The notes below the pieces were generated by a model, which saw nothing but the letters and a program-made list of their open reading frames with translations, was not told the DNA's origin and ran no database searches. From the NCBI GenBank assembly GCA_002842145.1, contig PHCF01000021.1, forward strand, positions 1 to 39,151: a stretch of DNA of 39,151 nt, read 5' to 3'. Of this stretch, positions 1 through 7,041 are shown piece by piece; within the stretch, counting starts at the first letter, position 1; every line of letters starts with the position of its first letter. Position numbers and translations under genes: made by a program. This DNA is from Betaproteobacteria bacterium HGW-Betaproteobacteria-6. Its GTDB lineage: Bacteria; Pseudomonadota; Gammaproteobacteria; Burkholderiales; Rhodocyclaceae.

Positions 1-31
1 TAACCCTATTACACTAGCGTATGGAGATTGA

Positions 32-340
32 ATGATGTCTAACGTTAAAACCATCGAGAAAATCGACGCTCGTGAAATCCGTCGCAAGCTTGGCCTGAAT
101 CAGCAACAGTTCTGGTCCACCCTCGGCGTGACGCAAAGTGGCGGCTCCCGCTACGAAAGCGGCCGCAACATGCCGAAGCCGGTGCGCGAGTTGTTGCGCC
201 TGGTTCACGTCGAACAAGTCGATATCAAGAACATCAAGCGCGACGATATCGAAGTCGTCGAATATTTGAAGTCTCAGGAACCGGAGCTGTTCAAGTCCCT
301 GAAGAAGTCGGCTCGCGCCCACGCCAAAAAAGCGGCCTGA
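32..340 (+). CDS. Small XRE-like helix-turn-helix DNA-binding protein
   Basis: A 102-residue basic protein. Residues about 14-46 read as a Cro/C1-type helix-turn-helix: LNQQQFWSTLGVTQSGGSRY followed by ESGR, the usual end of the recognition helix in this fold. The C-terminus is Lys/Ala-rich (SARAHAKKAA), which could add nonspecific DNA contact. Two adjacent ATG codons at 32 and 35 can start it; GGAG at 23-26 fits either. Only 31 bases lie upstream, so the promoter is mostly outside the window. It converges on the radical SAM gene. The fold call is firm; the target genes are unknown. Confidence 0.8.
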   Translation: MMSNVKTIEKIDAREIRRKLGLNQQQFWSTLGVTQSGGSRYESGRNMPKPVRELLRLVHVEQVDIKNIKRDDIEVVEYLKSQEPELFKSLKKSARAHAKKAA

Positions 341-372
341 TTTTTGCCCCGAAAGGGGCGTCGACCGTAACA
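341..372 (+). repeat. Convergent intergenic hairpin with divergent copy of the dispersed GTTGACCGT motif
   Basis: Between two convergent genes there is a 5-bp GC stem with a GAAA tetraloop (GCCCC GAAA GGGGC, 346-359). A T-run precedes it rather than follows it, so it is not a standard intrinsic terminator on either strand. It is followed by CGTCGACCGTAACAACGG, which resembles the repeat copies at 35.37 kb and 36.73 kb, so it may be a degenerate member of that family. Confidence 0.4.
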
Positions 373-379
373 ACGGGCA

Positions 380-1216
380 TCACGGGGAAACAATGACCCG
401 GATGCCCGTTTCCTTTTCGACCAGCCCGGCAAAATCGAGCAATTCCCGCTCCGGCAAGGCACTCAGGCGCGGTGCGGCGGGTTGTAGCGATGGCCTCGCC
501 AGGCCATAGAGGTGTATCCCGGCCAGTTTTCCGGCAAGCGGACGCAGCAGATCGCAATAGGCGATGCGCGAAGCGAGCGGTGGCGCCAGACCATCCAGCG
601 CGAACCAGCAGGTTTGCACCCAAGTCGGCGCAAGCCCGGCGCAAATTTCGAGATTTTTTGACGTTTTTGCCATTTGGCACGGAACGCCGTTTGTTTCAAC
701 GACTTCTTCGGCCGTAGCACGGTCAATCTTGAACCAGACTTCGCCACCCAGTTCGCCTAATTGACGAATGCCCGACTGCACGTCGGGACGGTGCATCAGG
801 CTGCCATTGGTGATCAGGCGCACAATCAGCCTGCCCGCCTGGTCAAAGCGTTCCAGCACCCTCCCGGCCACGCCGACCGCCTCGGCGAACTCGGCGGCAC
901 TGGTCGGCTCGCCATTGCCGGAAAACGCCACGTCCATCAGTCGCCGCGCCTCAGGTGGCACTTGCCGCCGCATGAAGTCGCCGTTCAGTGCGTCGTCGAG
1001 AAAACCAGCCAACTCCCGTTCCAGGCAATCCAGGTCAATCGGCGGCGGCCCGCCCCGGGTGAGGTTTTCAACCTGACAATAAACGCAGGCCCAGTTACAG
1101 GCATTGTTGGGATTGAGGTTGATGCCGATCGACACGCCGCCGGCCCGGCGCGATATGACGGGATAAACGTAGCGCAGGCCGGCACTGTCGCGGCGGTGAT
1201 CGTCTGTAGTGAGCAT
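380..1216 (-). CDS. Radical SAM domain protein
   Basis: A 278-residue radical SAM enzyme. The cluster motif CNWACVYC (CX3CX2C, about residues 40-47) binds the [4Fe-4S] cluster that cleaves S-adenosylmethionine. SGNGEPT at about residues 98-104 matches the GGE-like SAM-contact motif, and LITNGS follows at the expected spacing. The layout resembles COG0731-like radical SAM proteins related to wybutosine synthesis, but the substrate cannot be read from sequence. It is divergent from the queD remnant with about 44 bases between the starts, which hints at a modified-nucleoside or pterin-linked role. That is inference from neighbourhood only. Confidence 0.8.
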   Translation of the reverse strand: MLTTDDHRRDSAGLRYVYPVISRRAGGVSIGINLNPNNACNWACVYCQVENLTRGGPPPIDLDCLERELAGFLDDALNGDFMRRQVPPEARRLMDVAFSGNGEPTSAAEFAEAVGVAGRVLERFDQAGRLIVRLITNGSLMHRPDVQSGIRQLGELGGEVWFKIDRATAEEVVETNGVPCQMAKTSKNLEICAGLAPTWVQTCWFALDGLAPPLASRIAYCDLLRPLAGKLAGIHLYGLARPSLQPAAPRLSALPERELLDFAGLVEKETGIRVIVSP

Positions 1217-1260
1217 AGCGCATTGTATAATCCGCGACCGCCTTGTTGAGCAAAACGCCC

Positions 1261-1610
1261 ATGTTGATTACCCGCCGTCTCGAATTCGATGCCGGGCACC
1301 GCATCCCCGACCACAAGACTTCTCGCAGGTCAAGGAGCTGGCCAACATCCATCTGGTCAATGAATGGGATCACGCTTTCCTCGCCTACGCCGGCGACAAG
1401 GCCATTGTCGACTTTCTCGGTTCGATGCCGGGACACAAGACCGTCATCCTCGACCGCGTGCCGACCGCCGAAAACCTGGCGCGCTTGGCCTTCGAACGAC
1501 TCGACGCGGTTTATCGCGACACCTACGGCAACCATCTGCAACTCGAGCAGGTTCGACTTTACGAAACGCCCAACTGCTGGGCTGATGCGCTTCGTACCAA
1601 GCTGGATTGA
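1261..1610 (+). pseudogene. queD: 6-carboxytetrahydropterin synthase (QueD/PTPS family) with internal deletion and frameshift
   Basis: The ATG at 1261 begins MLITRRLEFDAGHRIPDHK, the conserved start of 6-pyruvoyl/6-carboxytetrahydropterin synthase with the first zinc-ligand His. From about 1317 the match continues in a different frame as DFSQVKELANIHLVNEWDHA, then PTAENLARLAFERL and VRLYETPNCWA, ending at the TGA of 1608-1610. The block expected between them, which carries the catalytic Cys and the HGH zinc ligands, is absent. The join falls within about 1312-1318 and also shifts the frame. Roughly 100-120 bases appear lost; this estimate comes from family length. As sequenced it cannot encode an active enzyme. 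It may be a real deletion or an assembly collapse. Confidence 0.85.
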
Positions 1611-1635
1611 GTAGAAAAATTTATCCCCCTATACT
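1607..1635 (+). promoter_or_regulatory. Predicted sigma-70 promoter for the patatin gene
   Basis: TTGAGT at 1607-1612 and TATACT at 1630-1635 are separated by 17 bases, giving 4/6 and 5/6 matches to consensus. The -35 box overlaps the end of the queD remnant. Transcription would start near 1642, ahead of the 17-codon ORF and patatin gene. Confidence 0.6.
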
Positions 1636-1681
1636 GCAGCCATACAGCAAGCACATTGACTGCACGTACGTGGAGGGGGAA

Positions 1682-1735
1682 ATGAAAAACAAGAATGCCT
1701 GCACCCTGCCCGGAACAGGCGCCAGGCTGGCATGA
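1682..1735 (+). CDS. 17-residue upstream ORF translationally coupled to the patatin gene
   Basis: A short ORF encoding MKNKNACTLPGTGARLA. A strong purine-rich ribosome binding site (GGAGGGGGAA, about 1672-1681) lies just before its ATG. Its TGA overlaps the ATG of the patatin ORF in the ATGA arrangement (1732-1735). No comparable Shine-Dalgarno directly precedes the patatin ATG, so ribosomes probably reach it by reinitiation after this ORF. The peptide itself may have no function beyond coupling. Alternatively it is the true N-terminus of the lipase separated by a one-base indel; the following residues PPPASSGKT are variable linker, so this cannot be excluded. Confidence 0.5.
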   Translation: MKNKNACTLPGTGARLA

Positions 1736-2880
1736 GCCCGCCTCCGGCAAGTTCAGGCAAGACTGCGCTGGTCCTGACCGGCGGGGGTGCCAGGGCTGCC
1801 TACCAGGTCGGCGTCATGCTCGCGGTGGCCAAGCTGTCGACCAATCGCCGCAAAAATCCCTTTCCCATCCTGTGCGGCACTTCTGCCGGGGCCATCAATG
1901 CGGCCAGTATCGCCTGCCTGGCCGATAATTTCGGCAAGGCCGTTGCCGTGCTGGCCAGCTTCTGGCGCAACATGCACGCCAGCGACATCTACCGAGCCGA
2001 CCCTGTAGGCATCGGCCTCAAGGGTGCCCACTGGATGACCATGCTGACGCTGGGCTGGTTGATTCGCAGCCGGCCTCGCTCGCTGCTCGACAATTCACCA
2101 CTGCGCGAGCTACTGAGTCGCCACCTGGACTTCCGCGGCATCGAACGCTCGATTGCCAATGGCGCGCTGCACGCCCTGAGTATTTCGGCGTCCGGCTACG
2201 AATCAGGCGACAACATCAATTTCTTTCAGGGCCATGCCGATGCCCAGCCTTGGCATCGTGTCCAGCGCATCGGCATCCGCTCGGAAATCGGCGTTGACCA
2301 CCTGCTCGCCTCCAGCGCCATCCCCTTCATCTTTCCGGCCACCAAGATTCACCGCGAATTTTTCGGCGATGGTTCGATGCGCCAGCTGGCACCGATTTCT
2401 CCGGCCATCCATCTCGGTGCCGAGCGCGTGCTGATCGTTGGCGCCGGACGCAAAAATGAGCACCAGGAACGTCGCCGGGTCGACAGCCACCCCTCGCTGG
2501 CCCAAATTGCCGGCCACGCATTATCCAGCATCTTTCTCGACAGCCTGGCAGTCGATATCGAGCGCATGCAGCGGATCAACCGGACGCTTGCCGCCATTCC
2601 GCCCAACGTCAGGGAAAACAATGAAATTCCGCTAAGACCGGTCAAGGCCCTGATCATTTCTCCCTCCGAACGCCTTGAGCGCATCGCCGCCGAACATGCC
2701 GGCTCCCTGCCTTGGGCAATGCGCACGATGCTCGGCGGCATTGGCGGCATGAACCGTCGCAACGGCACGCTGACCAGCTACCTGCTGTTCGAGAAGCCCT
2801 ACACGCGAGCCTTGATTGATCTTGGCTACGCCGACACCATGGCGCGCTCTGACGAAGTCGGAGAATTCCTCGATCTCTGA
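1732..2880 (+). CDS. Patatin-like phospholipase
   Basis: A 382-residue serine lipase/acyl hydrolase of the patatin family. The oxyanion loop GGGARAAYQVG is at residues about 17-27, the nucleophile elbow GTSAG (GXSXG) at about 49-53, and the catalytic Asp in GDGS at about 212-215 completes the Ser-Asp dyad. No signal peptide is visible, so a cytosolic or membrane-peripheral enzyme is likely. The C-terminal third (DSLAVDIERMQRINRTL and beyond) is typical of the longer bacterial patatins. The start at 1732 is chosen because it overlaps the stop of the 17-codon ORF and precedes the oxyanion motif closely. Substrate unknown; phospholipid is the family default. Confidence 0.88.
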   Translation: MSPPPASSGKTALVLTGGGARAAYQVGVMLAVAKLSTNRRKNPFPILCGTSAGAINAASIACLADNFGKAVAVLASFWRNMHASDIYRADPVGIGLKGAHWMTMLTLGWLIRSRPRSLLDNSPLRELLSRHLDFRGIERSIANGALHALSISASGYESGDNINFFQGHADAQPWHRVQRIGIRSEIGVDHLLASSAIPFIFPATKIHREFFGDGSMRQLAPISPAIHLGAERVLIVGAGRKNEHQERRRVDSHPSLAQIAGHALSSIFLDSLAVDIERMQRINRTLAAIPPNVRENNEIPLRPVKALIISPSERLERIAAEHAGSLPWAMRTMLGGIGGMNRRNGTLTSYLLFEKPYTRALIDLGYADTMARSDEVGEFLDL

Positions 2881-2916
2881 GCCGGACGCGTTACGCAGCA
2901 AGCTTTGTTTGATCTT

Positions 2917-2946
2917 CCACGGTCAACCGGAAAAAACGCCAAAAAA
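2917..2946 (-). repeat. Dispersed intergenic motif, copy 1
   Basis: Read on the minus strand: a T-rich run, then TTTTTTCCGGTTGACCGTGG. It lies 37 bases after the patatin stop. It shares the core with copies at 11.46, 19.14, 30.08, 35.38 and 36.73 kb. Confidence 0.6.
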
Positions 2947-2994
2947 TGAAATGCTCACGCCCCCGAGCGAGACCCGGGATTCAAATGGAAGGTG

Positions 2995-3023
2995 AAAAAC
3001 AAAACGGCCCCAATGGGGCCGTT
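2995..3023 (-). terminator. Intrinsic terminator of tRNA-Ser
   Basis: On the minus strand a perfect 9-bp stem, AACGGCCCC with its complement around a 3-base loop (3003-3023), is followed by a T-rich tract (TTTTGTTTTT, 3004-2995). It sits 9 bases after the tRNA 3' end and ends its transcript. Confidence 0.85.
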
Positions 3024-3031
3024 GGAATATC

Positions 3032-3119
3032 TGGCGGGTCCGGTGAGATTCGAACTCACGATGCTTTTCAGCACGCCGGTTTTCAAGACCGGTGCATTCA
3101 ACCACTCTGCCACAGACCC
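3032..3119 (-). tRNA. tRNA-Ser (anticodon UGA)
   Basis: An 88-base tRNA with encoded CCA (minus-strand end at 3032). The 7-bp acceptor stem GGGTCTG/CGGACCC contains one G-U pair and has discriminator G. The D-arm region TGGCAGAGTGGTTGAATGC is serine-like. The anticodon loop CTTGAAA carries TGA between CCGGT/ACCGG stems. A long variable arm precedes the T-arm with GTTCGAATC. The class II size and anticodon identify serine. Confidence 0.95.
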
Positions 3120-3151
3120 GGAAGGAATCCAACCGAAGCCCTTGGGAATAA

Positions 3152-3180
3152 TTGAAACTTCGGGCATGCTCCGTTAGTCT
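3152..3180 (+). promoter_or_regulatory. Possible promoter of the Bax-inhibitor-1 gene
   Basis: TTGAAA at 3152-3157 and TAGTCT at 3175-3180 are spaced by 17 bases, 37 bases before the start codon. The -10 match is weak, so this is tentative. Confidence 0.35.
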
Positions 3181-3216
3181 TAGTCACTGTCGCAACAACA
3201 CAAGGAAGCTTTCCGC

Positions 3217-3909
3217 ATGAACACCAACTTCGAGATTGCCAATCAAGGCTCTTCGGGACTAGCACGGCAGCAGAACCGCGTTCTGCGCAACACCTACATG
3301 CTGCTCGGTCTTTCGATGGTCCCGACAGTCATCGGCGCCCTGGTCGGCATCCAGATGCAGTTCAGCTTCCTCGCCGGTAGCCCGTTCATTTCCTTCCTGC
3401 TCTTCATGGGCATTGCCATGGGCTTCATGTGGGGCATCGAGAAAAACAAGGATAGTGGGCTGGGTGTCGCCCTGCTCCTCGGCTTCACCTTCTTCATGGG
3501 CCTCATGCTGTCGCGCATCCTGCAAGTTGCTCTCGGCTTCTCGAATGGCGGATCGATGATTGCCATGGCCGCCGGTGGCACGGGCGCGGTCTTCTTCACG
3601 ATGTCGACCATCGCCGCCGTCAGCAAGCGTGACTTCAGCAGCATGGGCAAATTCCTGTTCGTCGGCATGATCGTCGTGCTGCTCGCCGCCGTTGCCAACA
3701 TCTTCTTCCAGATTCCGGCGCTGTCACTGACCATTGCCGCCGCCGTCGTTGGCATCTTCTCGGCCTACATCCTGTACGACATCAGCCGCATCATTCAGGG
3801 TGGCGAAACCAACTACGTGAGCGCGACCCTGGCGGTCTACCTCGACGTTTACAACGTTTTCGTCGGCCTATTGCAATTGATCATGGCCCTTACCGGCGAG
3901 CGCGATTAA
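3217..3909 (+). CDS. Bax inhibitor-1/YccA family inner membrane protein
   Basis: A 230-residue protein with about seven hydrophobic segments, starting near residue 27 and ending with YLDVYNVFVGLLQLIMALTG. The C-terminal block DISRIIQGGE plus YVSATLAVYLDVYN is the signature of the Bax inhibitor-1/YccA/YbhL family, integral membrane proteins linked in E. coli to FtsH quality control or ion/pH leak. AAGGAAG before the ATG is a good ribosome binding site. Length is normal for the family. It is monocistronic, between tRNA-Ser and a bidirectional terminator. The physiological role in this organism is not deducible. Confidence 0.9.
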   Translation: MNTNFEIANQGSSGLARQQNRVLRNTYMLLGLSMVPTVIGALVGIQMQFSFLAGSPFISFLLFMGIAMGFMWGIEKNKDSGLGVALLLGFTFFMGLMLSRILQVALGFSNGGSMIAMAAGGTGAVFFTMSTIAAVSKRDFSSMGKFLFVGMIVVLLAAVANIFFQIPALSLTIAAAVVGIFSAYILYDISRIIQGGETNYVSATLAVYLDVYNVFVGLLQLIMALTGERD

Positions 3910-3930
3910 ACGTCGCTGGCTCGATAACGA

Positions 3931-3954
3931 AAAGGCGGCCAAGGCCGCCTTTTT
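3931..3954. terminator. Bidirectional intrinsic terminator
   Basis: A perfect inverted repeat AAAGGCGGCC/GGCCGCCTTT with two central bases has T-runs on both outgoing strands. It lies between the convergent Bax-inhibitor-1 and rlmD genes and can serve both. Confidence 0.8.
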
Positions 3955-3976
3955 CACGTACCCAGAATCCCTTTCG

Positions 3977-5275
3977 TCAGGATCGTTCGAACACGGCAAT
4001 CGACTCGACGTGGGCGGTGTGCGGAAACATATTCACAGCACCGGCTGACACAAAACGGTAGCCTTTTTCGGAGACCAGCACCGCGGCATCCCGAGCCAGC
4101 GTACCGGGGTTGCACGACACGTAAACGATGCGGCGGGGCGCATCTTTTCCAAGTGCTCTGACCAGTTCAACGGCCCCCTCGCGCGGCGGGTCGATCAGCA
4201 TCTTGTCGAAACGCCCCAGCGCCGCCAGCGATTGCTCGGAACACTCAAAGAGATTGGCAACGCCGAATTCGACGCGATCAGCCAGGCCGTTCGAGACCGC
4301 GCTCTCCCGTCCGCGCGCCACCAGCCCGGCACTGCCCTCGACACCGACCACGCTAGCCCCCGACCGGGCGATCGGCAGGGTGAAATTCCCCAGGCCGCAA
4401 AACATGTCGGCGATCCGCTCACCCGGTTGCGGGTCAAGCAGGCGCATGGCGCGACGGACCAGCACGCGATTCACCGCATGGTTAACCTGCGTGAAATCAT
4501 TGGGCTTGAAATCGAACTCCAGGCTGAACTCCGGCAAGGTGTAGGACAAACGCGGACCGGGCAGCGGATGAAAGCGCCGGATCGAATCCGGACCCTTCGG
4601 CTGCAGGTAGAAGACAATGGCGTACTGGTCGGCAAACTTGCGCAACAAACGCTCGTCGGCCGCAGTGAGCGGAGCCAGGATGCGCAACAGCACCGCCGTG
4701 CAATGCTCGCCAACCGCCACTTCAACCTCGCGGACACGGTCAGCCACCGTCAAGGCGCCGAGCAACGCTCGCATCGGCATCAGCAAGTCCGATACATGCA
4801 GCGGTAAAACATCGCAGCGGCGAATATCAGCAATGTAACTGCTGCGCCATTCATGGAAACCTATCAGCACGTCCCCATTCTTTGCAACCTGACGGACTGC
4901 CAGGCGGGCCCTATGCCGATAACCCCAAGGCTCACCCTGAATCGGCGGCAGCATCGTTTCCGGACGAACACGACCGATATGCCAGAGGCTGTCCTCAAGC
5001 ACGCGTTGCTTGGCTGCGACCTGCGCCGAAGGATCCATGTGCTGCATTGCACAACCGCCGCAAATACCAAAATGCGGACAGCGCGGCACAACGCGCGTAT
5101 TTGAAGGCTTGATGACGCGAACAAGGTTCGCCAGTTCAAATTTCGATTTTTTCCGGAAACTGGCGTACTCGACGAGTTCGCCCGGCAATGCACCATCGAC
5201 AAAGATGGCCTTGCCATCCTGACGGGTAATCCCGCGTGCCTCGTGGTCCAACGATTCAATGATCCCGATTGGCAC
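3977..5275 (-). CDS. rlmD: 23S rRNA (uracil-1939-C5)-methyltransferase RlmD
   Basis: RlmD methylates U1939 of 23S rRNA using SAM and binds a [4Fe-4S] cluster. Seen here: an N-terminal TRAM-like beta domain (about 1-60), the cluster ligands in [14 protein letters not shown] plus a downstream Cys in RRCDVLP, the SAM-binding stretch [21 protein letters not shown], and the catalytic [11 protein letters not shown]. Length (432) is normal. The furthest start is a TTG at 5281, but GGAG lies six bases before the GTG at 5275, so GTG is preferred. It is head-to-head with the following + gene. The start region reads CGGAGTTGACCGTG, resembling the dispersed repeat core. Confidence 0.95.
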   Translation of the reverse strand: MPIGIIESLDHEARGITRQDGKAIFVDGALPGELVEYASFRKKSKFELANLVRVIKPSNTRVVPRCPHFGICGGCAMQHMDPSAQVAAKQRVLEDSLWHIGRVRPETMLPPIQGEPWGYRHRARLAVRQVAKNGDVLIGFHEWRSSYIADIRRCDVLPLHVSDLLMPMRALLGALTVADRVREVEVAVGEHCTAVLLRILAPLTAADERLLRKFADQYAIVFYLQPKGPDSIRRFHPLPGPRLSYTLPEFSLEFDFKPNDFTQVNHAVNRVLVRRAMRLLDPQPGERIADMFCGLGNFTLPIARSGASVVGVEGSAGLVARGRESAVSNGLADRVEFGVANLFECSEQSLAALGRFDKMLIDPPREGAVELVRALGKDAPRRIVYVSCNPGTLARDAAVLVSEKGYRFVSAGAVNMFPHTAHVESIAVFERS

Positions 5276-5325
5276 GGTCAACTCCGAAAAAGCGCGAATT
5301 TTATCAATCGGTTACACTATGCGCC

Positions 5326-5802
5326 ATGGCTCGCGAACTAATTACCTCATGGGCAGACTACCAGATGGCGCTTGACCGCCTGCTGGCCTTTGCCTGTCGC
5401 AAGATCAGCATTTATGACGAAGATCTTGGCTCGCTGAAACTCGACTCAGCCTCCCGCTTGCTTCATCTGAAACGCGTTCTCGCTGCCGGCCAGGAAGACG
5501 CACTGCAAATCGCCGTTCGCGACGCGACGCCGATCCGCCAGAAGCACCCGCTTCTACTCGATCTATTGAGCACCTTCGGACACCGTGCGACTGCCCGCGA
5601 AACAGCCCCGCAACTGGCACACCTGCGCGACAGCATGATCATCGTAGACAACAAACACGCCCTCATTCGCTTCGAACGCAACATGCCACGCAGCAAATTG
5701 CTGATCGATGAAATTGACGAACTGCGCCCCTACCTGACCCGCTTCGGCGAAATCTGGTCAGAAGGCGGCCAAAACATTGCCAACAGGACTCTGGGACTCT
5801 GA
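5326..5802 (+). CDS. Conserved hypothetical protein (possibly DUF7931-like)
   Basis: A 158-residue soluble protein. The frame is open from an ATG at 5269, but that start lies inside rlmD; the ATG at 5326 (MARELITSWADYQMALDRL) begins the conserved-looking part. The pattern ALDRLLAFACRKISIYDEDLG, with later PLLLDLLSTFGHR and a C-terminal LRPYLTRFGEIWSEG, resembles proteins I associate with the DUF7931 family, which have a phospholipase-D-like fold without obvious HKD motifs. That assignment is from memory and moderate. No transmembrane segment or signal peptide. Function unknown. Confidence 0.7.
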   Translation: MARELITSWADYQMALDRLLAFACRKISIYDEDLGSLKLDSASRLLHLKRVLAAGQEDALQIAVRDATPIRQKHPLLLDLLSTFGHRATARETAPQLAHLRDSMIIVDNKHALIRFERNMPRSKLLIDEIDELRPYLTRFGEIWSEGGQNIANRTLGL

Positions 5803-5864
5803 GCTTAAGTTCTTCGCATACGTTTGCGCACCGCAGCAAGTCACCACCACCCAAAATTAATTGT

Positions 5865-5873
5865 TGCTATAAT
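5865..5873 (+). promoter_or_regulatory. Extended -10 promoter upstream of the lipoprotein gene
   Basis: A perfect TATAAT at 5868-5873 is preceded by TGC, the extended -10 motif, with no good -35 box. It lies about 75 bases before the lipoprotein ATG. Confidence 0.6.
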
Positions 5874-5947
5874 CAACGACTGATCAGGTAGCCCCTGATC
5901 TCCAATCAATTTAGATATTGTTGCTTCTTGTCGATAAGGAAATTCCC

Positions 5948-6215
5948 ATGAATAAGTCACTCCTCGTTGCTGCCTCTGTCTGCTTGCGGTAAGGCACCGG
6001 AAGCCCCGGCTGCTGCTCCGGCTCCGGCTCCGGTTGCCGCTCCTGCTGCTGATGCTGCTCCGGCCGCTGCTCCGGCCGCTGACGCTGCCGCTCCGGCTGC
6101 CGCTCCGGCTGCTGATGCTGCTCCGGCCGCCGCTCCGGCCGCTGACGCTGCTGCTCCGGCTGCCGCTCCGGCCGCTGATGCTGCTCCGGCTGCCGCCGAC
6201 GCCGCCAAGAAGTAA
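5948..6215 (+). pseudogene. Ala/Pro-rich lipoprotein with frameshifted signal peptide
   Basis: The ATG at 5948 has a good ribosome binding site (AAGGAA) and begins a signal peptide, MNKSLLVAASV, but that frame stops at 5990. The lipobox LSAC and the mature protein continue in another frame, GKAPEAPAAAPAPAPVAAP, to a TAA at 6213-6215. The normal hydrophobic core between them is missing. The observed bases are what would result from a small deletion between two CTCTGTC copies inside a CTG/GCC-rich signal sequence (inference). The mature part consists of two 21-residue Ala/Pro/Asp repeats plus a partial third, ending DAAKK. It is probably a small outer-membrane lipoprotein spacer. A TTG at 5967 would give only a four-residue leader before the lipobox, too short for export. 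Confidence 0.7.
6045..6200 (+). repeat. 63-bp tandem repeat (two full copies plus partial)
   Basis: Two consecutive 63-bp units at 6045-6107 and 6108-6170, then a partial third, encode AADAAPAAAPAADAAAPAAA plus a Pro per unit. Copies differ mainly by synonymous C/T changes, so the repeat is under coding constraint or fairly old. Confidence 0.8.
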
Positions 6216-6236
6216 TCTTCTAGCAGCAACAAAAAA

Positions 6237-6259
6237 ACGGGGCTTCGGCCCCGTTTTTT
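6237..6259. terminator. Bidirectional intrinsic terminator with TTCG tetraloop
   Basis: ACGGGGC-TTCG-GCCCCGT (6237-6254), with A-rich bases before and TTTTTT after. It ends the lipoprotein transcript and, on the minus strand, the bamC-MBL transcript (stop at 6274). Confidence 0.9.
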
Positions 6260-6273
6260 ATTGTCTTGTGTTT

Positions 6274-7041
6274 TTACTCCAGGCTTCGCCAATCAAATCC
6301 GAAATCTGGGTTTGCCACGCCAACCCATTCATCCGCACACCCCAGCACCCTCGCGACCGAAGCAACCGCCAGCTCCGGACGATTGTTGCGCTCGCTCAAA
6401 TGTGCCGCCACCAAGTTCTGCAGGCCGGAACAGTCGATTCGCTCCAGCAACGACGCCGCTACCGAGTTTTCCAGATGTCCATGACGCCCGGCGATGCGCC
6501 GCTTGAGCGAGGCCGGGTAAGCTGAACGCTCAAGCATCTCGGCATCATGATTGAACTCAAGCACCAAACCTGCACAGCCGGATAACATTGCGCAGACATG
6601 AGCCGTCGGCTCGCCAATATCGGTCAACACGCCCAAGCGAATGCCCGAACCGGAAAAAACGTACTGCACAGGTTCGCGGGCATCGTGAGGAACAGGAAAA
6701 GGCTGGATCTCGACACTACCGATGGACAGCGACCGGTGGCTGTCGATCAGTCGCAGATCCAGATTGAAATCAGTTTCCCGGCAAGCAGTCCAAGTGCCAT
6801 GGGTCATCCAGACTGGCAAATTGAATTTTCGGGCCAGCCGAAATACCCCAGCAACGTGGTCGCCATGCTCATGGGTAACCAGGATGCCGGCCAGATCGGA
6901 AGGGGTTCGGCTAAGGCGCTGCAAACGGGTCACGGTTTCCCGCAACCCGAAGCCGCAGTCGAGCATCAGGCAAGTTGCCCCATGCTCGACAAGTAGCGCA
7001 TTCCCCGCGCTACCGCTGCCGAGCGAGGCAAAACGGATCAC
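6274..7041 (-). CDS. MBL-fold metallo-hydrolase (YycJ/WalJ-like)
   Basis: A 255-residue metallo-beta-lactamase-fold protein. VTHEHGDHVAG at about residues 54-64 is the HxHxDH di-metal motif; LTDIGEP, LEFNHD and AAHLSERNN supply later ligands and are typical of the YycJ/WalJ-like branch, some members of which act as 5' exonucleases. The N-terminus IRFASLGSGSAGNALLV is characteristic. Its start overlaps the bamC stop by four bases (ATGA), so it is translated as part of the dapA-bamC-MBL operon, a common betaproteobacterial order. Substrate undetermined. Confidence 0.88.
   Translation of the reverse strand: MIRFASLGSGSAGNALLVEHGATCLMLDCGFGLRETVTRLQRLSRTPSDLAGILVTHEHGDHVAGVFRLARKFNLPVWMTHGTWTACRETDFNLDLRLIDSHRSLSIGSVEIQPFPVPHDAREPVQYVFSGSGIRLGVLTDIGEPTAHVCAMLSGCAGLVLEFNHDAEMLERSAYPASLKRRIAGRHGHLENSVAASLLERIDCSGLQNLVAAHLSERNNRPELAVASVARVLGCADEWVGVANPDFGFDWRSLE

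Noticed and set aside
5948..6215. Programmed frameshifting to rescue the lipoprotein
   Set aside because: No slippery heptamer or downstream pseudoknot-like structure is visible at the frame change, and the signal-peptide core would still be missing.
5957..6292. Ala/Gly-rich ORF on the minus strand opposite the lipoprotein
   Set aside because: It is a frame shadow of the Ala/Pro tandem repeat and runs through the bidirectional terminator.
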